A DNA stretch of 64,000 bases. Origin: Candidatus Aminicenantota bacterium (GTDB taxonomy: Bacteria > Acidobacteriota > Aminicenantia > Aminicenantales > Aminicenantaceae). Under the pieces are notes generated by a model. That model was not told the DNA's origin, did not search any database, and saw nothing but the letters and a program-made list of their open reading frames with translations. Shown piece by piece: positions 45,257-53,569 of the stretch. Each line of letters opens with the position of its first letter. Within the stretch, counting starts at the first letter, position 1. Location: contig CP070825.1 of assembly GCA_020344415.1 (NCBI GenBank), forward strand, positions 2,483,574 to 2,547,573, read 5' to 3'. The translations under genes were made by a program, and so were the position numbers.

Positions 45257-46666
45257 ATGGATAAAGATGAATTCAGACAATTTGGCTATAAATTCGTGGA
45301 TTGGGTAGCTGACTATATGAGTGATATCGCAAAATACAATGTTTTATCCCAGGTGAAGCCGGGTGAGATTCGTGACCAGCTGCCTATACAGCCACCGGTT
45401 CAGGGAGAACCTTTGGAGAGGATATTCGAGGACTTTCAGAAGATTATTATGCCTGGAATTACCCATTGGCAGCATCCCTCATGGTTTGCCTACTTTCCTG
45501 CTAATAACAGCCCTCCTTCCATCTTGGCTGAGTTGCTTACAGCCGGAATAGGTGCTCAGTGTATGGTGTGGCAAACTTCTCCTGCCGCAGCAGAACTGGA
45601 GGAGGTAGTCCTGGATTGGTTGCGCCAAATGCTCGGGCTTCCAGGGGAAATGGTGGGGGTCATCCAGGATACTGCTTCGACAGCTACTTTGGTTGCCCTG
45701 CTCACAGCCAGAGAAAGGGCGACGAATTTTGAGGCGAATCAGAAAGGTGCAAGGATGCCTTTGGCAGTTTATGCCTCAGAAGAGACCCACTCAAGTATTG
45801 AGAAGGGAACCAAGATTGCCGGATTTGGGAAGGAAAATTTACGATATATTGCTTCTGATGAGGCTTTTGCAATGTTACCTTCAAAGCTGGAAGAAGCTGT
45901 AATTCAAGATAAAAAAAGAGGTCTCAAGCCAGCTTGTGTTGTTGCGACTCTGGGGACTACTTCTTCAACTGCTATTGATCCGCTGCTTCCTATCGGAAAA
46001 ATCTGCCATCGCCATAGCATATGGCTTCATGTGGATGCCGCCTTTGCTGGAACAGCTGCGATTCTACCAGAGAAAAAGGAGATGCTGGAAGGGGCAGAAC
46101 ATATAGATTCCTTTGTCTTTAATCCCCATAAATGGATGTTTACCAATTTTGACTGCTCTGCTTATTTTGTCAAAGACCCCGGGGCGTTGATCCAAACGTT
46201 TGAGATTCACCCTGAGTATCTTAAGACTGGCTTGGATGCCAAGGTAAAAAATTTCCGTGACTGGGGCATTCCGCTGGGCAGAAGATTCAGGGCGCTGAAA
46301 TTGTGGTTTGTGATTCGCTACTATGGAGTGGAAGGGCTGCAGAAGATGGTGAGAGAACACATCCGTCTGGGTCAGCTTTTTAAAGAGTGGATAGAGAATG
46401 ATGAAAATTTTGAACTAATGGCACCGGCAAATTTAAGCCTTGTTTGTTTCCGCTTGAATGACGGCCGGAAAGAGGAGGATTTAAACAGCCTGAATGAGCA
46501 GTTTCTCGAAAGTCTTAACCAGACGGGAAAGGTGTTCTTATCCCATACCGATTTGAGGGGGAAATACGTCCTTCGGATGGCCATTGGCGCGAGGATGACT
46601 GAGGAGCATCATGTGAAGGAAGCTTGGGAATTAATCCAGAAAAAGTCTGAGCAGCTTTTGAAATGA
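45257..46666 (+). CDS. Pyridoxal-phosphate-dependent amino acid decarboxylase (aromatic-L-amino-acid type)
   Basis: A 469-residue group II decarboxylase. The start ATG at 45257 follows AAGGAG by seven bases; an upstream in-frame TTG at 45239 is less likely. The PLP-binding Lys lies in FNPHKWMFTNFDCSAYFV, and the Asp that contacts PLP is in LHVDAAFAGTA. The N-terminal segment ITHWQHPSWFAYFPANNSPPS is typical of aromatic-amino-acid decarboxylases. It probably produces an amine such as tryptamine, tyramine or phenethylamine. Substrate is not settled by sequence. Confidence 0.9.
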   Translation: MDKDEFRQFGYKFVDWVADYMSDIAKYNVLSQVKPGEIRDQLPIQPPVQGEPLERIFEDFQKIIMPGITHWQHPSWFAYFPANNSPPSILAELLTAGIGAQCMVWQTSPAAAELEEVVLDWLRQMLGLPGEMVGVIQDTASTATLVALLTARERATNFEANQKGARMPLAVYASEETHSSIEKGTKIAGFGKENLRYIASDEAFAMLPSKLEEAVIQDKKRGLKPACVVATLGTTSSTAIDPLLPIGKICHRHSIWLHVDAAFAGTAAILPEKKEMLEGAEHIDSFVFNPHKWMFTNFDCSAYFVKDPGALIQTFEIHPEYLKTGLDAKVKNFRDWGIPLGRRFRALKLWFVIRYYGVEGLQKMVREHIRLGQLFKEWIENDENFELMAPANLSLVCFRLNDGRKEEDLNSLNEQFLESLNQTGKVFLSHTDLRGKYVLRMAIGARMTEEHHVKEAWELIQKKSEQLLK

Positions 46667-46729
46667 TATGCAGGAGGTCGATATTTAATCTTTGGCTTTC
46701 AAATAGGCACAGTTTTCTGGGAAGTTGGA

Positions 46730-47431
46730 ATGAAATTTAGAATTGAAAGCGAAATTTTCGAAAAGTTTCCAGGTTTGAACATTGGAATTGTCGTGGCTAA
46801 ACAAATTGATAACCGGGGCAAGAGTGATGAACTGATGTATCTAATCCGCGAAAAAGAGAAAGAAATCTTGGCAGAGTATGATAATGAGACGTTGTCACAA
46901 TGCTCAAGGATCGAGTCTTGGAGGAAGGCCTATTCCTCTTTTGGCGCAAAACCAAAAAAACACAAGAGCTCGGTCGAGAGCCTTTACAGGATGATTTTGA
47001 GCGGTAATAATCTCAGGCATATAAACAAGATCGTAGATATCTATAATTATGTTTCCATAAAGTATATGATTCCTGTGGGTGGCGATGATCTTTCTAAAGT
47101 TGATGGGCATATACGGTTAAAATTTGCCCGAGGGAGTGAGCTTTTTATTCCCCTTAATTCTCAAGAAGAGCAGTCAGCAAGGCCAGGGGAAGTTATTTAT
47201 AGGGACGATAAGGAAGTACTTTGCAGAAGATGGAACTGGAGAGAATGTGAAAAGACAAAGATGACAGAAACGACTGAGGATGTTGTATTGGTTTCAGAAG
47301 GGCTTCCTCCTTTTACACAGTGGGAAATTCTAGAAATTGTAGAGGATTTAAGCGGGATGGTGAAAAAGTACTGTGGTGGAGAGACGAGAACAGCCGTCTT
47401 GGATCAAAAGAAGGGAGAGTTTGAGGTTTAA
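46730..47431 (+). CDS. Free-standing B3/B4-domain protein (tRNA-synthetase-editing-like)
   Basis: A 233-residue soluble protein. Its body resembles the B3/B4 domain of phenylalanyl-tRNA synthetase beta subunit: WRKAYSSFGAKPKKHKSSVESLYR followed by NKIVDIYNYVSIKYMIPVGGDDL and GEVIYRDDKEVLCRRWNWRE. In the synthetase this domain clears mischarged tRNA. Single-domain homologues may act in trans, but few are characterised. It lies 63 bp after the decarboxylase and may be co-transcribed. The ribosome site is weak. Confidence 0.8.
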   Translation: MKFRIESEIFEKFPGLNIGIVVAKQIDNRGKSDELMYLIREKEKEILAEYDNETLSQCSRIESWRKAYSSFGAKPKKHKSSVESLYRMILSGNNLRHINKIVDIYNYVSIKYMIPVGGDDLSKVDGHIRLKFARGSELFIPLNSQEEQSARPGEVIYRDDKEVLCRRWNWRECEKTKMTETTEDVVLVSEGLPPFTQWEILEIVEDLSGMVKKYCGGETRTAVLDQKKGEFEV

Positions 47432-47501
47432 AAAAGGAACAAATTTATTAATCCTTTCTTCAAATTTTGTACTTGCCGCAGGCCCCCATATTTCAGGATT
47501 G

Positions 47502-47963
47502 TTAGCTCTCTTTTTTCATTTTATCATCTAGCCAGCCAAGCCTGAGAGAAGATTTTTGGTCTCTCGGTGTGTAGGGCTTGAGGTCCAGAATGGGTGTACC
47601 CTCGATCATGTCAACACCTGAGACCTCAAGAATATTTCCTTTCCTCCCACGAACGTTAACCACAGTCACGCCGATTGGATTTGGGCGATGAGGGCTCCGC
47701 GTGGAAAAGACTCCTCTGAGGGTGTCATCGAGCAATGGCTTGGTGTGGAGCTTGAATCCTTCTGCTTTGTGAAAGACGAATATGACAACAAGATGTGTAA
47801 ATCCTTCAATATCCTTTAATCCAGCCTCGTATTCTTCGAATATTTCAAGTTGTCCATGGATAGAGTTGAATCCTCGAGGGTAGGCATATTTCCCTGGCTC
47901 GATATCTTCTAGTCTCTTAAAGGGAGAATGGACGATACCGATAGGTTTGAGCTTAATATCCAT
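47502..47963 (-). CDS. trmO: tRNA methyltransferase TrmO (TsaA/YaeB-like)
   Basis: A 153-residue beta-barrel protein from the ATG at 47963; an in-frame TTG at 47981 is possible. LKPIGIVHSPFK starts the fold, and GVFSTRSPHRPNPIGVTVVN is the highly conserved core that binds S-adenosylmethionine. TrmO adds a methyl group to N6-threonylcarbamoyladenosine at position 37 of certain tRNAs. The short form here lacks the C-terminal extension of E. coli TrmO, so a different substrate within the family is possible. Confidence 0.82.
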   Translation of the reverse strand: MDIKLKPIGIVHSPFKRLEDIEPGKYAYPRGFNSIHGQLEIFEEYEAGLKDIEGFTHLVVIFVFHKAEGFKLHTKPLLDDTLRGVFSTRSPHRPNPIGVTVVNVRGRKGNILEVSGVDMIEGTPILDLKPYTPRDQKSSLRLGWLDDKMKKES

Positions 47964-48064
47964 GGGTGTTGATTTTCTCAAAGAAGAGGTTTTTCCTCAA
48001 GTATTCTATATCGATTGTGCTTTCAGAATTTGAATAATGTCAGAAGAGCAAACAGAGGTTTCCC

Positions 48065-49030
48065 TCAATCCAAGACATATGTCAGCCACCTTTCATATTC
48101 GTTGATCTTTCCTCTTACAAGGTCATTATAAGTCCTAGCTAAGTGGAGCGTGATATCTCCTGCTTTACCAGCATCGATGGCATGTTCCTTGTTTTCCTCT
48201 GAAGGATTTGACCCGTCAGTCACAAGAATAATAGGCGCGATCTCGACTGCTGTTCCTGAAAAAAACGCTTCATCTGCCTGGAAAAAATCCTTTTTTGTAA
48301 TCGGTTCGATTCGAGTTTCATAGCCGAGGTCTTTGGCTATCTCAAGGATGGTTGCCCGAGTGATTCCTTCAAGGATGGATTCAGTTTTATCATTGGTTTT
48401 GAGTATTCTATCCTTAACGATGAAAATATTTTCTCCTGGACCTTCAGCAATATTTCCCTCAAGGTTAAGAAAAACTGCCTCATCAAAGCCCAGGGAGCGG
48501 GCTTCTGTACCGCAGATAGCTGACTGAACATATACGCCTCCGAGTTTAGCCGTCATTTTGAGTTGTGAGTGATGGACTCGTTTCCAAGGAGTGATATAGA
48601 CATGAACTCCTTTTTCTGTTTTTTCCCCAAGGTAAGCTCCCCATTCCCATGCACCGATGACTAGTTCTACTGGGGAGAATTTCGGAAGGAGGCCAAGTTT
48701 TCCATAAGAATAGAATAAGAGAGGCCGTATATAGGCCGAGTCGAGATCGTTTTCCTTCACAACTGATTGAATGGCATTTGTTATTTCCTCATTGCTGTAA
48801 GGAACCTCCATGGATAATGTCGAGGCGGAATGGAAAAACCTTTCTATATGTTCTGGGAGGCGAAAAATCGCCGGTCCTTTTGAGGTGCTGTACGCGCGAA
48901 TCCCTTCGAAGACAGAAGTCCCATAATGCAAGGCATGGGCCATGGGGTGAACAGGAGTCTGAGACCAATCATAAAATTTTCCCTGGTACCAGTACTTCTT
49001 TGCCTTGGGAAAGTATGTATTATCAAACAT
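48065..49030 (-). CDS. ilvE: Branched-chain amino acid aminotransferase
   Basis: A 321-residue fold-type IV PLP enzyme. HALHYGTSVFEGIRAY near residue 33 and EGPGENIFIV with the C-terminal FFSGTAVEIAPI are signatures of IlvE. It transfers amino groups between glutamate and leucine, isoleucine or valine keto acids. An AAAGGAG ribosome site precedes the ATG. It is a single-gene unit here. A D-amino acid aminotransferase is less likely given the length and motifs. Confidence 0.92.
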   Translation of the reverse strand: MFDNTYFPKAKKYWYQGKFYDWSQTPVHPMAHALHYGTSVFEGIRAYSTSKGPAIFRLPEHIERFFHSASTLSMEVPYSNEEITNAIQSVVKENDLDSAYIRPLLFYSYGKLGLLPKFSPVELVIGAWEWGAYLGEKTEKGVHVYITPWKRVHHSQLKMTAKLGGVYVQSAICGTEARSLGFDEAVFLNLEGNIAEGPGENIFIVKDRILKTNDKTESILEGITRATILEIAKDLGYETRIEPITKKDFFQADEAFFSGTAVEIAPIILVTDGSNPSEENKEHAIDAGKAGDITLHLARTYNDLVRGKINEYERWLTYVLD

Positions 49031-49097
49031 TTTTACTCCTTTTATGACAGTACGGTAAATTTAAATGTATTGAATATATTAATGGAATCGCTGCCTC

Positions 49098-49346
49098 TTA
49101 TAGCATTAACACTAATGCCTTAGTATTGTTTTTTGGGACATTAAGAGCAACAAAATGCCATAGTCCAATTCCTTTTCTGGGTTCTGCGGTATCTTTAATC
49201 TCAGGGCGAGCGTGAAAATGAGTTAATTTCCCCCAGGAATTTTTCCTGTATAAAGCAACTAAAGTCAATGCTCCTCTTTTCTTTAAGGCGCTTATTGTTT
49301 CTATTAAAAAAAGGAAGGAATCATCGATAAGCTCTATAGTATACAC
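49098..49346 (-). CDS. Doubtful small reading frame, unknown function
   Basis: An 82-codon frame starting at a GTG (49346) with no clear ribosome site. The translation (YTIELIDDSFLFLIETISAL, GKLTHFHARPEIKD, WHFVALNVPK) looks protein-like rather than random, and could be a small protein or the remnant of a larger gene. I do not recognise it. The remaining gene-free sequence from 49347 to 49660 holds the inverted-repeat element at 49417-49547. Confidence 0.35.
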   Translation of the reverse strand: MYTIELIDDSFLFLIETISALKKRGALTLVALYRKNSWGKLTHFHARPEIKDTAEPRKGIGLWHFVALNVPKNNTKALVLML

Positions 49347-49416
49347 AATTATGATAAAATTGAAAAATTATTTTTTATAGAGTGCGTATCTCTATTTCCG
49401 TGGCAGTTTCAAAAGC

Positions 49417-49547
49417 AGTCAGGCAAGCTGAGGAGGAAGTCATCTGGAGGCGAGCGGGCATGGTTCCTCGAAAAGGAAAGCGAGCCGAGGAAGCGGATTT
49501 TCCACGCTGGGGAAAATTCGCGGGCTGACGAATAAGCTTGCCTGACT
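49417..49547. repeat. 131-bp inverted-repeat element
   Basis: The 13-bp ends AGTCAGGCAAGCT and AGCTTGCCTGACT are perfect inverted repeats. Inside is a second hairpin, GCGGATTTTCC...GGAAAATTCGC (about 49491-49521), and GC-rich sequence GAGCGGGCATGGTTCCTCG. The base composition differs from its AT-rich surroundings. It resembles the elements at 19711 and 52271 in design but not clearly in sequence. Confidence 0.75.
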
Positions 49548-49660
49548 GTTACTGCATCACGGTTTTTGGGATGCCCCCTTTGAATGGAAGGATTCCCTCA
49601 AAGCCCCGGGGTAACTTTGAGTTTCTTTTTTTTGCGAGTTTGAAGACACTGAAAGAGAGA

Positions 49661-50173
49661 TTAAGGCTCAAGACTGAATTCCCAAGCACACCAGACATTA
49701 GGGGGATGAGGGTCTGGCGGACACGTCAAACATTTTGTGTTGATCCGTGGGTCTATGGCTTTGGCGAATCCGCTGTATTCAACGATTCCCACAGATTTGC
49801 AAGGAAAATCGGGAAGTCCCTGTCTTTTTCTTGCCTCCTGAACCCTGCATGAATTCATCCGGAAAACACAGCGTTTCTCGCTCATTTCTTTGACTTCCTG
49901 GACATTGATGTGAGCATAGAGCCTGAATTTAAGAGCTTGTACAAGGCCTGGAATTCCTCTCCCGCGTTCAATTCCGAGCCTCTTCATTATTCTTTCGGCT
50001 TCGATAACAGTAAACTTTTCCCACGTTTTCCGGTCAATCTCCATAGCTGCTTCGATGCCGAATTTCTCTTCCACTGCGCGAAACCAGAGCCCGTCATGGG
50101 CGAGCCAGTTTTTTGATGCATCTGCCAGGAGTTCCTGAAGCTTTTCCTTTGATAGATCCTTGACTTCCTTCAT
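49661..50173 (-). CDS. DUF6125-like cysteine-containing protein
   Basis: A 170-residue soluble protein. The N-terminal half is helical (NWLAHDGLWFRAVEEKFGIE, EIDRKTWEKFTVIEAERIMK). The C-terminal half has spaced cysteines: KRCVFRMNSCRVQEARK, DFPCKSVG, CLTCPPDPHPP and WCAWEF. This matches my memory of the DUF6125 family, often annotated near L-2-amino-thiazoline-4-carboxylate hydrolase-like proteins; function is unknown and the cysteines may bind a metal. GAGGAG precedes the ATG by seven bases. Confidence 0.7.
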   Translation of the reverse strand: MKEVKDLSKEKLQELLADASKNWLAHDGLWFRAVEEKFGIEAAMEIDRKTWEKFTVIEAERIMKRLGIERGRGIPGLVQALKFRLYAHINVQEVKEMSEKRCVFRMNSCRVQEARKRQGLPDFPCKSVGIVEYSGFAKAIDPRINTKCLTCPPDPHPPNVWCAWEFSLEP

Positions 50174-50342
50174 CTTATCTCCTCATCTAATCTTATTTTA
50201 GAATAATTCACTTTAGATTTCTCAGTGAGTCTTTAGTTTAAAATTAAAAAGGCAAAATTTCCGCTTCCCCAAGAGCTGCTTCTTATGAGAAGCGAACATG
50301 AAACTTCGAGACCGAACGAGCCTTGGATAACTGAAAATTGCC

Positions 50343-51260
50343 TTATCTCGGTTCGTAATATTCTAATCCTTTATGAGTGCTGGTCCGAATATTGCCTTCC
50401 TCCAGGAGAAAGTTCAGATATTTTATGACTTCGTTTTTATGCACTCCTAAAGAGATAGTGATATCTGAGAGAGTAACGGGTCTTCTTTGGATCATTGAGA
50501 GAATAGCCTTTTCGAGATTTTCTGAGGATGGTTTTTGGGCTTTTCTATCAAACTCAGCGATTATTTCTGAGTTCTTTCCAAATATTTTTTTTATTTTTTC
50601 AAGCTCATTCAGGCTCAAAGGTCGAGCAAATTTTTCTGCTGGAGGACGGACAACAGTATTAAGATGAATTTTATCAGGCTTGATCTTGACAATAGCCTCT
50701 TTGAGCCTCCTGAGATGAGAGAGGGAATCATTTACACCTTTAACCAACATGATCTCCAACCAGATCGAGCCTTTGAATTCCTGGCGAAACCTTTCGAAAC
50801 CTCCTATGATTTCATCTAATTTGAGTGATGAATGAGCTCGGTTGGTTTTCGCAAATGTCTCTTGGGCAGCAGCATCTAAGGAAGGAACAACTAAGTCTGC
50901 GGCCAATAAATCTTTTCTAACGCTTTTTCGAGATAGAAGAGAGCCGTTGCTTAATACAGCCACAGGAATATTTGTTATCTTTTTGATTTCTCCGATGAGC
51001 TTCCCTAAATTTAAGTTTAAAGATGGCTCTCCTGAGCCGGAAAATGTTATGTAATCAATCCGTTGGCCAGAGGCAAGCTTTTCTTTAATTTCTGAGAGAA
51101 TCTCCTTGGACGAGAAATATTTTTTCCTCCTTATTGTCTTCTGTGTAGTTGGACCCAACTGGCAGTAGATGCAGTCGAATGTGCATTCTTTAAAAGAGAT
51201 GATATCTACACCAAGGGAATAACCCAGGCGTCTTGAGGGAACAGGCCCGTAGACATTCAT
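50343..51260 (-). CDS. Radical SAM protein with C-terminal winged helix
   Basis: A 305-residue protein. The cluster-binding motif is CTFDCIYC (CxxxCxxC) near residue 26, preceded by YGPVPSRRLGYSLGVDII, which places it with the COG0731-type radical SAM proteins. FSGSGEPSL is the SAM-binding GxGEP motif. The last 60 residues (ILSMIQRRPVTLSDITISLGVHKNEVIKYLNFLLEEG) form a winged helix. Its substrate is unknown. The small DUF6485-like gene is directly upstream on the same strand, 35 bp away. Confidence 0.82.
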   Translation of the reverse strand: MNVYGPVPSRRLGYSLGVDIISFKECTFDCIYCQLGPTTQKTIRRKKYFSSKEILSEIKEKLASGQRIDYITFSGSGEPSLNLNLGKLIGEIKKITNIPVAVLSNGSLLSRKSVRKDLLAADLVVPSLDAAAQETFAKTNRAHSSLKLDEIIGGFERFRQEFKGSIWLEIMLVKGVNDSLSHLRRLKEAIVKIKPDKIHLNTVVRPPAEKFARPLSLNELEKIKKIFGKNSEIIAEFDRKAQKPSSENLEKAILSMIQRRPVTLSDITISLGVHKNEVIKYLNFLLEEGNIRTSTHKGLEYYEPR

Positions 51261-51295
51261 GATTTTATTTTAGGGATAGCTTAAGAGGTTAATTC

Positions 51296-51499
51296 TCAAA
51301 CTCTTTCTTTGTAGATCTGGATGAATCTTGTTAGGGAACGGTCATAAGTTCTTTCAACATCATCGGGGAAAAAACAAGCAGGAAGTTGGTTCATGCCCCA
51401 GTGATACTGAATGCATTCGCAACAGATTCCTTTGCGACTGCATGGTTCGTATGAGCAGTTGCAACTCTGAATGTTTTTTTCACTATTGCATTCTTTCAT
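51296..51499 (-). CDS. Small cysteine-rich protein (DUF6485-like)
   Basis: A 67-residue protein with seven cysteines in the first half: [20 protein letters not shown], then [12 protein letters not shown], and one more in LPACFFP. The C-terminus is helical ([18 protein letters not shown]). The pattern matches DUF6485 as I recall it. It could bind zinc or an iron-sulfur cluster. It may be co-transcribed with the radical SAM gene, suggesting a link, but no role is known. Confidence 0.75.
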   Translation of the reverse strand: MKECNSEKNIQSCNCSYEPCSRKGICCECIQYHWGMNQLPACFFPDDVERTYDRSLTRFIQIYKERV

Positions 51500-51745
51500 C
51501 GATTCTCTCCCTCAGTAATATTATATTTAGCCCAAAGTCTCTCAGACGCGAACTATGCAGGAATCGCAGCTGAAGATTCGTTTAAGCGTGAGAGTTATTA
51601 TAACAAATTTTTTGAGCGTCAGTCTAAAGATTGATAAAACCGTGGGGAAAGACCTTAAGAATCTAATATCTTGAAATGCCGTCTCGAGATTGTCTTCTTC
51701 CCTTTGTTGTTATATACTTCTAGCCTGGAATATTCAGGATAAAAA

Positions 51746-52174
51746 ATGAAGAAAAAAAGAGAAGCCAGGAAGAATCCCCCAAGGTATGGCGAGAAAGAGG
51801 CGAAGGCTGGATTAAAAGAGAAACTTCCTGCTATAGAGACCTTTTCCAATCAATTCCCTGATTATGAGATAAAGATAGAGGTTCCTGAATTCACCTCGGT
51901 CTGCCCAAAAACAGGCCTCCCTGATTTTGGGGAGATATTTATTCGTTATGTTCCTAAGAAGCGATGCTTGGAGCTTAAATCGCTGAAAATGTACTTGTTG
52001 GCTTACAGAAACCTTGGTATTTTCTACGAAAATGCAGTCAACCGCATCCTGGAGGATATCGTTAAAGCCTGTCAACCAGTACGGGCGTCGGTAACAGGAG
52101 AGTTCAATCCTAGAGGAGGGCTGAAGTCGGTTATTGAGGCTCATTATCCTCGGTCCAAGAAAAGCTCAGCATAA
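51746..52174 (+). CDS. queF: NADPH-dependent preQ0 reductase QueF
   Basis: A 142-residue tunnel-fold enzyme of the short (YkvM) type. EFTSVCPKTGLPDFGEI contains the nucleophile Cys53 and the acid Asp60, and CLELKSLKMYLLAYRN is the substrate-binding motif. It reduces preQ0 to preQ1 in queuosine synthesis. The related queC, queD and queE genes lie 4.6 kb further on, on the opposite strand. No preQ1 riboswitch was recognised in the 170 bp upstream. Confidence 0.92.
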   Translation: MKKKREARKNPPRYGEKEAKAGLKEKLPAIETFSNQFPDYEIKIEVPEFTSVCPKTGLPDFGEIFIRYVPKKRCLELKSLKMYLLAYRNLGIFYENAVNRILEDIVKACQPVRASVTGEFNPRGGLKSVIEAHYPRSKKSSA

Positions 52175-52270
52175 AGCGTCCATTTTTCAGCTCTTTATTA
52201 TTTCTTCGATATCAGAATTTTCCCCTCTGAAACATTTCCGAACCCCTAATAATCAAGATTTTAAGATTGC

Positions 52271-52513
52271 ATTTGGAAAGCCCTAAAGCGACATTGAAGA
52301 TTTAGCCTTACCGAGCTGTGCTTCGAGGGAACTCGACGAAGTCGAGCGCCGAGGATGTTTGAGCACTGCCTTTAAAAAGATTGTTGGCTCTGATATGAAT
52401 GGAGGACATCATTGCAGAAAAGCGAGAACAAACGTGCGCAGTTCCGCAGGCGCTGAGAAGGATAGGGAGGGAATGGCGTGAAAAATCTGAATGCTGCAAA
52501 GGGCTTTCCAAAT
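52271..52513. repeat. 243-bp inverted-repeat element, copy 2 with different arms
   Basis: Outer arms are ATTTGGAAAGCCCT (52271) and AGGGCTTTCCAAAT (ending 52513). The core CATTGAAGATTTAGCCTT ... GAGGGAATGGCGTGAAAAATCTGAA matches, in reverse orientation, the core of the element at 19711-19974. The outer arms of the two copies are unrelated. It takes up more than half of the 420-bp gap between queF and the EamA gene; the rest shows nothing else apart from a TATAAT at 52578-52583. Confidence 0.75.
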
Positions 52514-52594
52514 ACATGTTCCTTCACGGATGGGGAAATGTTTATTTTTTCTGCTTTTATTGATACCAATTATTCACTATAATTCTCTGTTTAA

Positions 52595-53518
52595 ATGGAA
52601 AAACCTAAAAAATTTGGAGCCACAGATTTTTTCATGCTTTTGGCTGTTTTGATCTGGGCTATAAATTTTTCTTTTATCAAAATAGCGCTTCAGGAATTCT
52701 CCCCCTTAGCGTTTAACGGCCTGCGTCTTATTTTGGCTTCTTTAATGTTGATTTTGATTCTTTTTGTGAGCAAGGAAGGTTTTTCTCATATAAGGTCGAA
52801 TTTCTGGAAGCTATGTTTCCTTGGAATTATCGGAAACACAATATTCCAGCTTCTTTTTATCCACGGATTGAATTGGGCCACAGCTTCCAGCACATCGATC
52901 GTCATGGCTATGACGCCTGTATTTGTTGCCCTTTTGGGCACCAGTATAAAGCAAGAAAGAATACATTGGGCCGCTTGGCTGGGGATCCTGGTTTCTTTTG
53001 CGGGCTTCTACTTTGTCATAACCAAACAGGCGGGGAGTTTTCATTTCTCCTGGTTGAGCTTAAGAGGCGATCTGATGATTTTTCTCGGAAATCTTTTTTG
53101 GGCTATCTACACGGTGTTTTCGAAACCGCTATTAGAGAAGATCTCTCCCTTGAAATTAACGGCTGTGACTATGGCTTTCGGAGCTGTGTTTTATCTTCCG
53201 TTTGCTGCCAAAGATATCGTCCAGGTTCAGTGGAGAGAGATATCTTTTCAGGCCTGGGCTTATCTTTTTTACTCTGCTCTTTTTGTTTTAGTTATAAGCT
53301 ATGTCATCTGGTATGCTTCTGTTAAGAGGGTTGGTAACAGCAAGACTGCAATCTATGGAAATTTCACCCCTGTATTTACCGTGGTATTTGCTTATATTTT
53401 TCTATCTGAAAGGATAACTCTCTTACAAGCGGCGGGAGCTTTGGTTATATTAATGGGAGTCTATTTGACACGCTCTGGCTATAGACATTTTGAAGAGAAA
53501 AAAGAGATTTCTACTTAA
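52595..53518 (+). CDS. EamA/DMT family transporter
   Basis: A 307-residue membrane protein with ten helices in two EamA repeats (FFMLLAVLIWAINFSFIKIAL at the start; LRGDLMIFLGNLFWAIYTVFSKPLL near the middle). Members export or import metabolites; substrate cannot be predicted. No ribosome site is visible, and a TATAAT sequence (52578-52583) lies 11 bp before the ATG, so the message may be leaderless or nearly so. Confidence 0.87.
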   Translation: MEKPKKFGATDFFMLLAVLIWAINFSFIKIALQEFSPLAFNGLRLILASLMLILILFVSKEGFSHIRSNFWKLCFLGIIGNTIFQLLFIHGLNWATASSTSIVMAMTPVFVALLGTSIKQERIHWAAWLGILVSFAGFYFVITKQAGSFHFSWLSLRGDLMIFLGNLFWAIYTVFSKPLLEKISPLKLTAVTMAFGAVFYLPFAAKDIVQVQWREISFQAWAYLFYSALFVLVISYVIWYASVKRVGNSKTAIYGNFTPVFTVVFAYIFLSERITLLQAAGALVILMGVYLTRSGYRHFEEKKEIST

Positions 53519-53569
53519 CCTGAATAATCCATGTTAATAAATATTTCTAGGAGAGTATTATTTCTCGGT

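Noticed and set aside
45083..45280. Minus-strand 65-codon frame upstream of the decarboxylase
   Set aside because: It runs across the terminator-like hairpin and the decarboxylase ribosome site; the translation has no family features.
49538..49852. Plus-strand 104-codon frame opposite the DUF6125-like gene
   Set aside because: It is the antisense shadow of the conserved C-terminal cysteine region and starts inside a repeat element.
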